Below, in pieces: positions 1-7,552 of a stretch of 22,693 bases of DNA. Position 1 is the stretch's first letter, and each line of letters starts with the position of its first letter. Both the position numbers and the translations under genes were made by a program. The notes under the pieces are model-generated. The model had not been told where the DNA came from and did not search any database. It saw nothing but the letters and a program-made list of their open reading frames with translations. The stretch comes from CAYGFH01 sp964430295 (GTDB lineage Bacteria > Patescibacteriota > Microgenomatia > UBA10105 > UBA927), in contig CAYSEV010000018.1 in NCBI GenBank assembly GCA_964430295.1, positions 1-22,693 of the forward strand, read 5' to 3'.

Positions 1-387
1 ATAAGTCGCACAATAATACTTTTGCGACGTCATGGAGGCTGGGATTCCGGAGAAGACCCTTATATATGCCATCTATTGTTTATATTGTTTTGCTGGCATC
101 TTTTATATATCTATATACATCATTTTATTCAACATTTACGTATAGATTTATATGTATTTCCGGTATCGTCTTTTAACTATTTCTGTGATCAAATTTTCAC
201 AACTCATATATATACATGGTTTCCACATGTTGCAAGGATATATGTTTTTTCTAAGTAGTCTTGTTGGCATTATTGTACTAGTCAGTTATACAGTATGAGT
301 ACATACTCATCTCTGTATATATAAAGCCATCCTAGGTCAATACAGAGGCTCATTTTTAGCCTCAAATTTTGGGGATAGTATTAGTCG
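1..387. other. AT-rich non-coding stretch at the window edge
   Basis: I see no supportable gene here. The only open frame (22-258, plus) translates to a stretch rich in aromatic residues, Ile and His with no recognisable motif, as expected from chance translation of AT-rich DNA. Three short inverted repeats are visible: GTCGCA/TGCGAC (5-10 and 23-28), ATGAGT/ACTCAT (295-300 and 305-310) and GAGGCT/AGCCTC (345-350 and 358-363). The last lies just beyond the stop of the minus-strand TIM-barrel gene and could be a weak transcription end signal. No tRNA or rRNA is recognisable. Confidence 0.6.
345..363 (-). terminator. Weak candidate terminator after the TIM-barrel gene
   Basis: The inverted repeat GAGGCT/AGCCTC has a 6-bp stem and a 7-base A/T loop and lies 25 bases beyond the stop codon of the minus-strand gene. 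There is no clean T-run after it on the minus strand, so it is a poor match to an intrinsic terminator. Confidence 0.25.
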
Positions 388-1302
388 TCAGACACCAGCG
401 GTTTTGAGCAATTCTTTAACAATAGTATAGTTTTTTGCGTGGTGTTGACTGGGCTCTGCGAGTATCCAGATATCCGGTCTGTTGGAAAATAATTTAAGCA
501 ATTCAATTAATTGTTGGTTGTTCGGAACTGCAGCTGATGTATCAAGTATGGGATTATCAAGTTGGTCATGATTATCAGTGCCGTTGTAAGGAGGCATGAT
601 AAATCCTATATGGATAAGTCGTGTCATAGGTGCCAGAAGTTCGGTCATACCATACACAAACCGCCAGACGCTTGATTCGTCATTTGCAATAATTGATGCT
701 GCGGTGTGAGAAAAATCATTAGCGACAGAAATGCCAGCTGATGCAGATCGAATAATTGCAGGTATTGGCAGTTCATATGACTTTTTAGGAGTTAATCTGG
801 CGTTTTGATTGTACCAGCCATCTGTGATCATCAGTGGAACTGTCTCAACGGTGAAAACAATACCTTTAGATTGTGCATAGATATTGAGCTCCGAAGCATG
901 TGTAAGAAACCGTTCAATAGCATCATCCTGATCTTTGGGATCTTTCAGTATATCGTACCGTTCATTAGCAAAATCAACCGCCAACAATGCCGATGATCCG
1001 GGATGGATATTCACATACTGAAAATTATTGTGGCTGGCTATATCAATTGTACGCTTCATAAGCGCTAATGTTTCAGTAATGACTATGTCATCAGGATACG
1101 ATAAATTTGGCAGTATATGCCCATTGATAGTTCCCCAAAAATGCAAACCCACATCGCACTTACGGCGTTTCAGTTCAGCAAATAACTCTGTATACGCATC
1201 CGGCGTATTCGCATTAAACCAGACTTCAGCGAGGTCAGCATTGGCCTCGGAGAGGCGGCTGAATGAGCGTTTATCCGCGTTTACTTTAATGCCTAATTTC
1301 AT
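388..1302 (-). CDS. Xylose-isomerase-like TIM-barrel protein (sugar isomerase/epimerase superfamily)
   Basis: This 304-residue protein resembles the AP-endonuclease-2/xylose-isomerase-like TIM barrels, which use a divalent metal to isomerise or epimerise sugars, or to cut DNA at abasic sites in the endonuclease IV branch. Candidate metal ligands appear in the usual order at strand ends: H100 in NIHPG, E153 in TVETVP, D196 and H199 in NDFSHT, H231 in LIHIGF and E283 in LAEPS. The length fits the superfamily. There is no signal peptide, so it is probably cytosolic. The ATG at 1302 starts directly on the first beta strand (MKLGIKVN). No Shine-Dalgarno sequence is seen, but an extended -10 lies about 20 bases upstream. 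It diverges from the recombinase gene and is separate from the tight sugar operons. Substrate is not predictable; endonuclease IV is less likely, because its longer metal-site set is not evident. Confidence 0.72.
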   Translation of the reverse strand: MKLGIKVNADKRSFSRLSEANADLAEVWFNANTPDAYTELFAELKRRKCDVGLHFWGTINGHILPNLSYPDDIVITETLALMKRTIDIASHNNFQYVNIHPGSSALLAVDFANERYDILKDPKDQDDAIERFLTHASELNIYAQSKGIVFTVETVPLMITDGWYNQNARLTPKKSYELPIPAIIRSASAGISVANDFSHTAASIIANDESSVWRFVYGMTELLAPMTRLIHIGFIMPPYNGTDNHDQLDNPILDTSAAVPNNQQLIELLKLFSNRPDIWILAEPSQHHAKNYTIVKELLKTAGV

Positions 1303-1323
1303 AGTTTTCGGTGATTCATATGT

Positions 1324-1332
1324 AGTATATCA
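1324..1332 (-). promoter_or_regulatory. Extended -10 promoter element for the TIM-barrel gene
   Basis: On the minus strand the 9-mer TGATATACT is an extended -10 (TG-A-TATACT) ending 21 bases before the ATG at 1302. No good -35 is seen 17 bp upstream, which is tolerable for an extended -10. The identical 9-mer precedes folD. Confidence 0.45.
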
Positions 1333-1342
1333 AAGGATAGGC

Positions 1343-1374
1343 TTGACATTTATGATGACGTCGTACAATATAAA
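1343..1374 (+). promoter_or_regulatory. Promoter of the Xer-type recombinase gene
   Basis: A consensus -35, TTGACA, lies at 1343-1348. It is followed by an A/T-rich -10 region containing TACAAT (1364-1369, 15-bp spacing) and CAATAT (1366-1371, 17-bp spacing). The start codon at 1390 is only about 10 to 15 bases after the expected transcript start. Confidence 0.5.
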
Positions 1375-1389
1375 TATACGGGTTCATAT

Positions 1390-2469
1390 ATGAATTTACA
1401 ATCACTTATTAAAGATTTCCTTGAATACCTCGAAATTGAACGAAATGTTTCCCAATTGACGATTCGCAACTATGCGCATTATTTGGAGCGGTTTTTGGAA
1501 TTTCTCTCAGGTGCTCCCCCTCTCTCCCCTCGCGTGAAATCTGTGAAAACTGTGAAGCCCGGAACTGATTCTCAAAATGAACAGGTCGAAACTATACAAC
1601 AGGATCAAAAAGAACTTATCGCTCAGGAAGAATTAGCCTATGCAAACGCTCTAAAATCTGTGACAACCGCAAAGATTACCGCAGAATCTATTCGCCAATA
1701 TAGGCTCTATCTGGCACGATTCGTAGACGAACATGGGATCAGCCTTAAACGGGTTACACAAAATTATCATCTGATCGCGGTTCGAAGTTTCCTTAAATAC
1801 GCGCTCAAACGGGATATCCCGGTCGTCGCACCGGAAAAAATTGATTTGCCAAAAGCAGAAAGCCGGAGTATCAAATTTCTGGAACGTGAGCAGGTCGATC
1901 GTTTACTCAATATGCCGCAGATCTCAACTAAAGAAGGTATGCGAGATAAAGCAATACTTGAAACATTGTTTTCCACAGGGCTTCGTGTATCAGAACTGGT
2001 AAAATTAAATCGTGATCAGATTAATTTTGACCGCAAAGAATTTGGCGTTATCGGAAAAGGTCGACGAGCTCGGGTAGTATTTCTTTCCGATGAAGCCGTA
2101 GTATGGTTGGAACGGTATCTGAAAAACCGCGATGATGATGCGCCCGCGCTATTTATCCGGTACGCCGGAAAAAAACCTGATGAAGGACTGCGTATGAATG
2201 AATCCCTCCGGTTGACTGCCAGAAGTGTGCAGCGGCTTGTGGAAAAATATTGTAAAAAAGCGCGCCTGCCAATCAAAATCACACCACATGGACTACGACA
2301 TAGCTTTGCCACAGACTTATTAAGTGGTGGCGCTGATTTACGTGCTATTCAGGAAATGCTGGGACATAAAAATGTCGCAACAACACAAATTTACACCCAT
2401 ATTACCAATCCTCAACTCAAAGAGATTCACCATAAATTTCATCATAAAAAGACCGAAGACAACGCATAA
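1390..2469 (+). CDS. xerC: Tyrosine recombinase of the XerC/XerD type with an N-terminal insertion
   Basis: Site-specific recombinases of this family cut and rejoin DNA through a tyrosine; Xer proteins resolve chromosome dimers at dif. The catalytic set is complete: R199 (STGLRVSEL), K223 (IGKGRRA), H300 and R303 (PHGLRHSFA), H326 (LGHKN) and Y335 (TQIYTH). The N-terminal SAM-like core DNA-binding domain is split. Helix one (residues 1-40, typical Xer start) is followed by about 50 extra residues (41-92, polar, with a 9-nt tandem repeat in its DNA), and the domain resumes at ITAESIRQYRLYLA (97-110). The protein is 359 residues against roughly 300 for XerC/D. A promoter precedes it. No integrase-type partner, excision gene or attachment site is seen nearby, so I favour a housekeeping Xer over a mobile-element integrase. 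Whether it is XerC, XerD or a single-recombinase form cannot be decided here. Confidence 0.88.
   Translation: MNLQSLIKDFLEYLEIERNVSQLTIRNYAHYLERFLEFLSGAPPLSPRVKSVKTVKPGTDSQNEQVETIQQDQKELIAQEELAYANALKSVTTAKITAESIRQYRLYLARFVDEHGISLKRVTQNYHLIAVRSFLKYALKRDIPVVAPEKIDLPKAESRSIKFLEREQVDRLLNMPQISTKEGMRDKAILETLFSTGLRVSELVKLNRDQINFDRKEFGVIGKGRRARVVFLSDEAVVWLERYLKNRDDDAPALFIRYAGKKPDEGLRMNESLRLTARSVQRLVEKYCKKARLPIKITPHGLRHSFATDLLSGGADLRAIQEMLGHKNVATTQIYTHITNPQLKEIHHKFHHKKTEDNA
1534..1560 (+). repeat. Three 9-nt tandem units inside the recombinase insertion
   Basis: Units GTGAAATCT, GTGAAAACT and GTGAAGCCC lie end to end and in frame, encoding the VKSVKTVKP stretch of the inserted segment. This suggests that the insertion grew by slippage or local duplication. 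Confidence 0.6.
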
Positions 2470-2492
2470 AAAATCACATTATATCGATTTTT
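2469..2492. terminator. Possible weak bidirectional terminator between convergent genes
   Basis: AAAAATC (2469-2475) and GATTTTT (2486-2492) form an A/T-rich inverted repeat around a 10-base loop. It lies between the recombinase stop (plus) and the glycosidase stop (minus). The stem is weak, so this is only a candidate. Confidence 0.22.
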
Positions 2493-2516
2493 ACGTATGA
2501 TGCCTGATTTTCGAAG

Positions 2517-3734
2517 TTATATTGTGTTGTGATATGCGTGCATAAACATTGCCATATTCCATGTTTGATGTGGGATGCCCATCGGTGTACCGTTCTGACC
2601 GTGGAGGTATTCGTTAAACTCCCAGTTATTGATAGCATTTGCAGCTGCCAGCTTTTCGAGTTCTTTTTTTGCCGCCGACTTATCAACACTGGCTAGTAGT
2701 GTTACCCAAAATCCGCCGATGTATGGCCATATACCGCCATTATGATATTGCCATGGGTAATTCTGCCTGCCTTTGGCCATATATGATCTCCAGTCAGATT
2801 CCCCCGGGTATATTGGCGGATACATTGCTTTAACTGGGTATGGGAGGTTAGAACCTGATCGGGTTATAAAATCTACTATTGCTGCCTTCTTTTTATCATC
2901 TGCAATACCTGACAAACACGCCAGAATATTGCCGTATATATCGCAGCGCATTTCAAATGATTTATGTGAAAGAAATCCCAGATAATACGGCAAATATACA
3001 GCCTGTGTGTTGGTATACTCAATCATGTTTTTTGCGAATGGATGGGTGCGGGTATAGGTATTGTCAGGACAGTAGTCAATTATAGAGTCGCCATTTTTAT
3101 GAACCCACAGCATTGTGTTGACACCTTCTTTGATACTTGAAAGTAAGGGTTTCAAATCTGATCTATGTTCAACCTCAATACGAAGTCGTATAAACCAGTA
3201 CCAAAGCGCATTTGTATAAAGCACAATTCCTGCACGCGGCATTTCATCCGCCCAGTCGGAGGATTCGCCCTGTTCAAGTAAAAAATCATTATTTGTATCC
3301 TGATACGTAAGCCAAATAAATGCCTTTTCCAAATTCGTTGAGAGCATATTATATAGATTGTTACTCTTTGTCTCTTTTTTATGCTGTAGTACTGCTATGG
3401 CCCACCAGAGTGTGCTGTCTATTGTGCCTGGCATCCACCACTGAATTATCTTTTCAGCCGGTCTGATATGAAACGGTAATTGCCCGCGTGGTGATTGTGC
3501 GTTGGCGAGATTTATCAAAGATGTTTCAAGTGTGTGTATTAACTGATCATCTTTTGATCCAAGTATTCCCAGCGCACTCACACCAATATCTCTGGAAAAC
3601 AGTGATGTATATTGTTTCGCTTCACTTTCTGAATCATTCGGAGAGGCGGCAAGCAGTCCGTCTGCTGTAGAGTTTTCTTTTAATCCTTCAATAGATTTTT
3701 TGTAGCAGTCTGATATAAGAGATGATGTGTTCAT
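2517..3734 (-). CDS. GH100-like (alpha/alpha)6 glycosidase (invertase or debranching-type)
   Basis: This 405-residue protein has the pattern of (alpha/alpha)6-barrel glycosidases near GH100 neutral/alkaline invertases, which hydrolyse sucrose, and the C-terminal domain of glycogen-debranching enzymes. Visible landmarks are FSRDIG (46-51), IDSTLWW (105-111), SSDWADEMPR (158-167), which should hold the acid Asp, YHNGGIWPYIGG (330-341), FNEYLHG (373-379), whose Glu matches the position of the invertase base, and HQTWNMAMF (389-397) near the end. There is no signal peptide, so it should act in the cytosol. Its ATG overlaps the stop of the GH1 gene by 4 bp, and it is the last gene of a four-gene operon with a hexokinase-like protein, which fits intracellular hydrolysis followed by phosphorylation. 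Substrate (sucrose, maltodextrin or another glycoside) is not fixed by sequence. Confidence 0.68.
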   Translation of the reverse strand: MNTSSLISDCYKKSIEGLKENSTADGLLAASPNDSESEAKQYTSLFSRDIGVSALGILGSKDDQLIHTLETSLINLANAQSPRGQLPFHIRPAEKIIQWWMPGTIDSTLWWAIAVLQHKKETKSNNLYNMLSTNLEKAFIWLTYQDTNNDFLLEQGESSDWADEMPRAGIVLYTNALWYWFIRLRIEVEHRSDLKPLLSSIKEGVNTMLWVHKNGDSIIDYCPDNTYTRTHPFAKNMIEYTNTQAVYLPYYLGFLSHKSFEMRCDIYGNILACLSGIADDKKKAAIVDFITRSGSNLPYPVKAMYPPIYPGESDWRSYMAKGRQNYPWQYHNGGIWPYIGGFWVTLLASVDKSAAKKELEKLAAANAINNWEFNEYLHGQNGTPMGIPHQTWNMAMFMHAYHNTI

Positions 3735-5095
3735 ATGCGTTTTGAATTTATAACTTCAGAATACCATAGTGCGCTTTGTTTAGGGGAACGCTCCAACGTC
3801 TGACGGTCTACATACACCATGCCAAAACAGGAATCAGGCCTGTATCCTTCCGCCCATTCATAATTATCCATGAATGTCCATGCAAAATACCCATCAACAG
3901 GAACGCCTGCTTCTATGGCTTTGTGCACTTGTCTCAGGTGTTCTCTTACATATTCAATACGTCTGGTATCTGCAATTGGTGAAGACGCTGTATCAGAACG
4001 AAGCGCCATACCGTTTTCCGTAATATACATATGCCGTAATCCGTGAGTGCTGTAAGAATTCCAGATTTGTGTAAGCATGTCAAAAAAACCTTCAGGATAT
4101 ACAGGGGGTACACAGATTGGCCAACCCAAATCATTTGTCGGTCCGTTGGGTAATAATACCGCTGTATATCCAAGTTCAGCATGTGCATCGTACCGAATCA
4201 AACGACCGCAATAATAATTAATGCCCAGAGTGTGGAGGTCTTTACCAATGTGAATTTCCTTCATATCGGCAGCTGATATATGAGGCATAGCACTTCCATA
4301 TAATTCCACCATATCGTCCGGATATGAGCCTAAAAATAATGGATCCAGAAACCATCGATTAAAGTATCCGTCGGATCGCGTTGCGGCTATAACATCCTTT
4401 GGATCAACTGAATACGGATACGCTGTTTCCGTATTTACCACTGTGCTGATGTTGGCATTTGGTTGAACTCTTCGTATTGCCTGATATGCCCGTCCCTGGG
4501 CCAGCAGTAAATGATGTGCCGCAAGGAGTGCTCCTGCTACGTTTGTCTCCCCGGGTGCATGTATGCCAAGATGATAACTTAATAATGACGCACACCATGG
4601 TTCATTCAAAATAAAATACTCATCAATATATTCACCAAGCTCGTTTGCAACAGATGTAGCATGTCTGACAAATACATCAACAGTTTTTGGGTTTTTCCAT
4701 CCGCCGGTTTCATGAAGATAGTATGGCAGTTCCCAGTGATACAGAGTGGCATAAATATGTATACCGGCTTTTTGAAGTGCCGCAAAGTAATTGCGATACC
4801 ATGCTACTGCCTTTGTGTTTACACTGCCGTCCTTGTGAAGGATGCGGCTCATAGAAATACTCGTGCGATAGTGTCTCACACCTAAGTGTTTCATCAATTC
4901 AATATCATCATTCCATTTATGATATCGGTCGATGCCAATTGCCGGAGAATCGTTGTTATGACATTTTCCTGAATGCTCTGCAAAGTCGTACCACATCGTT
5001 TTTTCTGACTGTTCTTCTCTGATAGTATTGTCCTCTCCAATGACCTGTAAATCCGCATCAGCAACCCCGAAGAAGAATGATGAAGGAAATTCCAT
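3731..5095 (-). CDS. GH1 family beta-glycosidase (beta-glucosidase/beta-galactosidase type)
   Basis: GH1 enzymes cleave terminal beta-linked glucose, galactose or related sugars by a retaining mechanism. I set the start at the ATG at 5095 because family members begin at the motif seen there (MEFPSSFFFGVADADLQ) and this start follows the hexokinase stop by 7 bases. The open frame reaches back to 5161, but that would add 22 unsupported residues overlapping the upstream gene. With this start the protein has 454 residues, normal for the family. The acid/base Glu is E165 (LNEPW), the nucleophile is E360 (ITENG), and the aglycone-side sequences YHWELP and WTFMDNYEWAEGY are present. There is no signal peptide, so it is cytosolic. 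No Shine-Dalgarno sequence is seen, so translation is probably coupled. The galactose genes nearby make a beta-galactoside a plausible substrate, but this is inference. Confidence 0.92.
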   Translation of the reverse strand: MEFPSSFFFGVADADLQVIGEDNTIREEQSEKTMWYDFAEHSGKCHNNDSPAIGIDRYHKWNDDIELMKHLGVRHYRTSISMSRILHKDGSVNTKAVAWYRNYFAALQKAGIHIYATLYHWELPYYLHETGGWKNPKTVDVFVRHATSVANELGEYIDEYFILNEPWCASLLSYHLGIHAPGETNVAGALLAAHHLLLAQGRAYQAIRRVQPNANISTVVNTETAYPYSVDPKDVIAATRSDGYFNRWFLDPLFLGSYPDDMVELYGSAMPHISAADMKEIHIGKDLHTLGINYYCGRLIRYDAHAELGYTAVLLPNGPTNDLGWPICVPPVYPEGFFDMLTQIWNSYSTHGLRHMYITENGMALRSDTASSPIADTRRIEYVREHLRQVHKAIEAGVPVDGYFAWTFMDNYEWAEGYRPDSCFGMVYVDRQTLERSPKQSALWYSEVINSKRI

Positions 5096-5102
5096 AGAGA
5101 TA

Positions 5103-6164
5103 CTAAGTGACAAGCTTTGCCGCACCAATGATGCCGCAGTCTTTGATTTCTTCAAATACAATCGAATATTTCGTTAATTTTTTTACGGTTTCTTCTACCA
5201 TTTGTTTATAGTGCCAGCCCACCCAAAAAAGGCTTCCCTCCATGATAAAAACCATATCTCTTTTTTTAAATTCTGCTATTCCGGCAATCTGGGCCGCCAC
5301 CAGCGATGCTGAATGTTCAAATAGGTTGCGTGCAAGTGGCGACACGTTTTGTATATTGCCGTTGGCAAGTCTATCCAGTTGCTTGGTGTTATGTATTGCA
5401 GGATGCTTAATCTGATTTTTTGCAAGTAAAAAATTTAAATGTAGATACAAATAACCACCCGATGTTTCTTTTTCAAATAATGAGCGCCCCTTTGTCAGGG
5501 ATTGCGAATCAATCTGTTTCCCTTCGTCTGTTTGTTCAAATTTATCGAAATTAGCCGCCTCCAGATTTACGACATGTGAATCATCGGTAAAGAGTGCAAA
5601 GTTAAGACCCGTACCAACAATGCCGCCTGCAATTGATTGTGCCGGGTATTTAGTAAGTCCGGCCAATGTGAGGCAGATGGTATCGTTAGCTGCGGAAACA
5701 GAAATTATTCTGTCGTATTTTGCATGAACAAATCGCTCGATAGTTTCTCCAATATTTTGACCGATCAAACCGGAAAATGAATGTTCCTTTGTTCCCATTA
5801 CGAGGTTGCCATCCAATTTTCCCGCTCTAAATACCGGCTCCATAGGATATGCAAAGTTTATGGCAACTGTTTTTATATCCGTATCCAAACTTCGATCAAT
5901 GATAGAAAGAAAAATATCTTTTGTGGCAAGTATAGGTAATGTTGATTCCTCAAGAGTTTTTATAACGAGATGTTTACCCTCTTTTTTAACCCTGGATTTT
6001 TGTAGGATAGAGCCGCCGATTTTTAAAACCAGAAAAGTTTCGCCATCCCGGACTATTGATGATTCAGGAAGCGTATGGATAATAAATGGAAGGCTAGTTT
6101 CCTTGTGCGTTGAAGCGTCTATTAACTCTTTCGTGAAATTGGATGAAATGTCTGTTATATTCAT
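5103..6164 (-). CDS. Divergent hexokinase-family sugar kinase
   Basis: The protein matches the eukaryotic-type hexokinase family, which phosphorylates glucose or related hexoses with ATP, rather than the usual bacterial ROK or Glk types. In order I see FLVLKIGGS (44-52, phosphate-1 region), INFAYPMEP (102-110, the counterpart of the sugar-binding FTFSYP signature), GTKEHSF (124-130), AANDTICLTLAG (158-169) with D161 as catalytic base, GGIVGTGLNFA (180-190, phosphate-2), VNLEAANFD (199-207), FEKETSGGYL (230-239) and EGSLFWVG near the C-terminus (adenosine region). It has 353 residues, shorter than the roughly 450-490 of eukaryotic hexokinases. One oddity is that the phosphate-1 Asp of the family (DLGGT) is Lys here (LKIGGS), although the catalytic Asp is kept. 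It is the second gene of the 420-aa/kinase/GH1/GH100 operon, 3 bases after the upstream stop. Activity is uncertain because of the substitution. Confidence 0.75.
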   Translation of the reverse strand: MNITDISSNFTKELIDASTHKETSLPFIIHTLPESSIVRDGETFLVLKIGGSILQKSRVKKEGKHLVIKTLEESTLPILATKDIFLSIIDRSLDTDIKTVAINFAYPMEPVFRAGKLDGNLVMGTKEHSFSGLIGQNIGETIERFVHAKYDRIISVSAANDTICLTLAGLTKYPAQSIAGGIVGTGLNFALFTDDSHVVNLEAANFDKFEQTDEGKQIDSQSLTKGRSLFEKETSGGYLYLHLNFLLAKNQIKHPAIHNTKQLDRLANGNIQNVSPLARNLFEHSASLVAAQIAGIAEFKKRDMVFIMEGSLFWVGWHYKQMVEETVKKLTKYSIVFEEIKDCGIIGAAKLVT

Positions 6165-6167
6165 AAA

Positions 6168-7430
6168 CTATTGCGGTATATCACCATTTTTAATATATGC
6201 TGATCTGACTAGATCATTGTACTCTTCATCCATACTATAGTATATTCCTAAAAATATTTCTATTGTGCCAAGCAAATTATACGCAACTGTCATCTGACCT
6301 GCGCCCGTATGCATCAGTTCTCTGAGTTGATTATAGCTTTGATCGTCATAACGCCGTAATATTTCCGGTGATGATATAAACTTAATTCTCGGATCCTTGG
6401 AGCCCAGTTTTGCTAGCAGCTCCGGTGTAACGACATCCGAAAACCAATCAGGATCTCGTTTTTTCTCTGCAGCAACACCATCATGTAATGCCGATTCACC
6501 CCAGATATTTTCTCTTTGATGTATATTCTCCTGATATCGATGTGAAATTTGATGAAGACGTTCAGGGTCATTTTTAAATAACCGATTCGGATCTTTTGCT
6601 ACAGTGTGAACAAGTGTTAGACGTTTTTTGAAGGCAAGGCTCTGATTTGGATCAGGTTCAATAGTATCTATATACTTATATAGTGAATATATATTATCTG
6701 TATTGGCAAAAAAAAGCCATGCAGGATGTGTCTTTATCAGATCGAGGCTCTTTTTCGTCGCTTTATCTATCCAAGGGCTTTTCAACTGATTATTGTGCAA
6801 AAGCAAAAGTAACATCGTGACCTGCCGTACACCCTGCGCCCAGTCTGTGATGCAAACCACATTTTTACGGTCAAAACTTGCCATTTCATCCAGTAAAATA
6901 GCCATTTCACCGAGCGTATTTGTACTTTCAGGTCTTCTCTTTATTCGAAGCTTTAAATCTAGTGACTCTATCATATCAGCGTATGATTGGGACCAACTTA
7001 CTTTTAGCAATTTCTCCGTATCCGCTTCATCCCCCGGATCTTTGAAAATGGCAAAAACATCTCCGCTCGGGATGAGTATTTTTTGATTTACTCCAGTTTT
7101 TTTGTTTAACGCTAACGCTTTAAGGGCAAGTACTCTGTAAATTCCCAGAACCACTTCCAGTTTTTTGTTTCCATTTCCGATGGCAATACTTGTTGGCGTT
7201 TCCATCCCTCCCACCATTTCATCTCCTGTTGTCGGGTCTATGTTCACTCCCCAGGGGAAAAGAACCAGATATGCATTGTGAATATCCGCTAGTTTAACTT
7301 CAGAGGCAGCATGAAACGGCCGTTCCAAAAGAATATCGGGAGAAGGCCGATTCGTAGATTCACATACTAATGATTCGAATTCTCTGGCTAATGGATGTGC
7401 ATCCAAAGCTTCCTGGTGTATAGCGTTCAT
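6168..7430 (-). CDS. Uncharacterised 420-aa protein with a possible DUF218/YdcF-like domain
   Basis: I do not recognise the whole protein. Its N-terminal half resembles the Rossmann-like DUF218 (YdcF/SanA/ElyC) pattern. There is a hydrophobic strand with YLVLFPWG (54-61), a second strand ILIPSGDV (118-125) where the family has a Ser-Gly motif, a Glu-Ser-Thr-x-Thr-x-x-Glu motif at 168-175 (ESTNTLGE), and a strand VVCITDWAQGVR (191-202) ending in the usual position of an Arg. Residues 215-420 are mostly helical and charged, with no motif I know. No signal peptide or clear membrane segment is visible. It is the first gene of the operon with the hexokinase-like protein, GH1 and GH100, and follows a 122-bp gap that carries a tandem operator-like element. 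The start ATG at 7430 has no Shine-Dalgarno sequence. The domain call is tentative and no function is assigned. Confidence 0.6.
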   Translation of the reverse strand: MNAIHQEALDAHPLAREFESLVCESTNRPSPDILLERPFHAASEVKLADIHNAYLVLFPWGVNIDPTTGDEMVGGMETPTSIAIGNGNKKLEVVLGIYRVLALKALALNKKTGVNQKILIPSGDVFAIFKDPGDEADTEKLLKVSWSQSYADMIESLDLKLRIKRRPESTNTLGEMAILLDEMASFDRKNVVCITDWAQGVRQVTMLLLLLHNNQLKSPWIDKATKKSLDLIKTHPAWLFFANTDNIYSLYKYIDTIEPDPNQSLAFKKRLTLVHTVAKDPNRLFKNDPERLHQISHRYQENIHQRENIWGESALHDGVAAEKKRDPDWFSDVVTPELLAKLGSKDPRIKFISSPEILRRYDDQSYNQLRELMHTGAGQMTVAYNLLGTIEIFLGIYYSMDEEYNDLVRSAYIKNGDIPQ

Positions 7431-7455
7431 AAACTGATTTTTACTATGAGTTTAC

Positions 7456-7463
7456 AGTGTATC
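7456..7463 (-). promoter_or_regulatory. Candidate -10 for the 420-aa/hexokinase/GH1/GH100 operon
   Basis: On the minus strand the sequence GATACACT supplies a -10-like TACACT (or GATACA) 25 to 27 bases before the ATG at 7430. No good -35 is seen; the position 21 to 23 bases further upstream is occupied by the first TGAC half-site of the operator-like element. That layout would fit activation by a bound factor, but the promoter itself is weakly supported. Confidence 0.3.
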
Positions 7464-7484
7464 CGAACGAGGTAGCATTCTCCT

Positions 7485-7525
7485 TGACACAAGAGTAATA
7501 AATATAATGACAAACATCTGACACT
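7485..7525. promoter_or_regulatory. Tandem TGAC operator-like element (site B)
   Basis: Three TGAC-type half-sites in the same orientation lie at 7485 (TGACACA), 7508 (TGACAAA) and 7519 (TGACACT), 23 and 11 bp apart. The 16-bp core from 7508 matches the core in front of the OmpR-type regulator at 14 of 16 positions, and the distances to the next minus-strand start codon are similar (about 55-95 bp here). OmpR/PhoB-type winged helices bind direct repeats with 11-bp periodicity, so this is a candidate binding site for the regulator at 16205-17320. Confidence 0.5.
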
Positions 7526-7537
7526 AGCTTCGTGTCA
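7519..7537 (-). terminator. Short hairpin after galM (terminator or operator half-sites)
   Basis: TGACAC and GTGTCA form a 6-bp stem with a 7-base loop, 16 bases beyond the galM stop. The base run after it on the minus strand is not T-rich, so termination would be weak. The left arm is also the third half-site of the tandem element, so a regulatory role is at least as likely. Confidence 0.25.
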
Positions 7538-7552
7538 TTAAAAGCTATAGGA

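Noticed and set aside
5..28. GTCGCA/TGCGAC inverted repeat at the window edge
   Set aside because: 6-bp stem with a 12-base loop, no T-run, and no known gene next to it; cannot be interpreted at the edge.
22..258. A 78-residue open frame on the plus strand
   Set aside because: AT-rich chance translation with many aromatic and Ile residues, no Shine-Dalgarno sequence, no promoter and no motif.
5096..5161. 22-residue N-terminal extension of the GH1 frame
   Set aside because: Overlaps the hexokinase-like gene by 59 bp and adds Ser/Leu-rich sequence not found in GH1 starts; the ATG at 5095 matches the family start.
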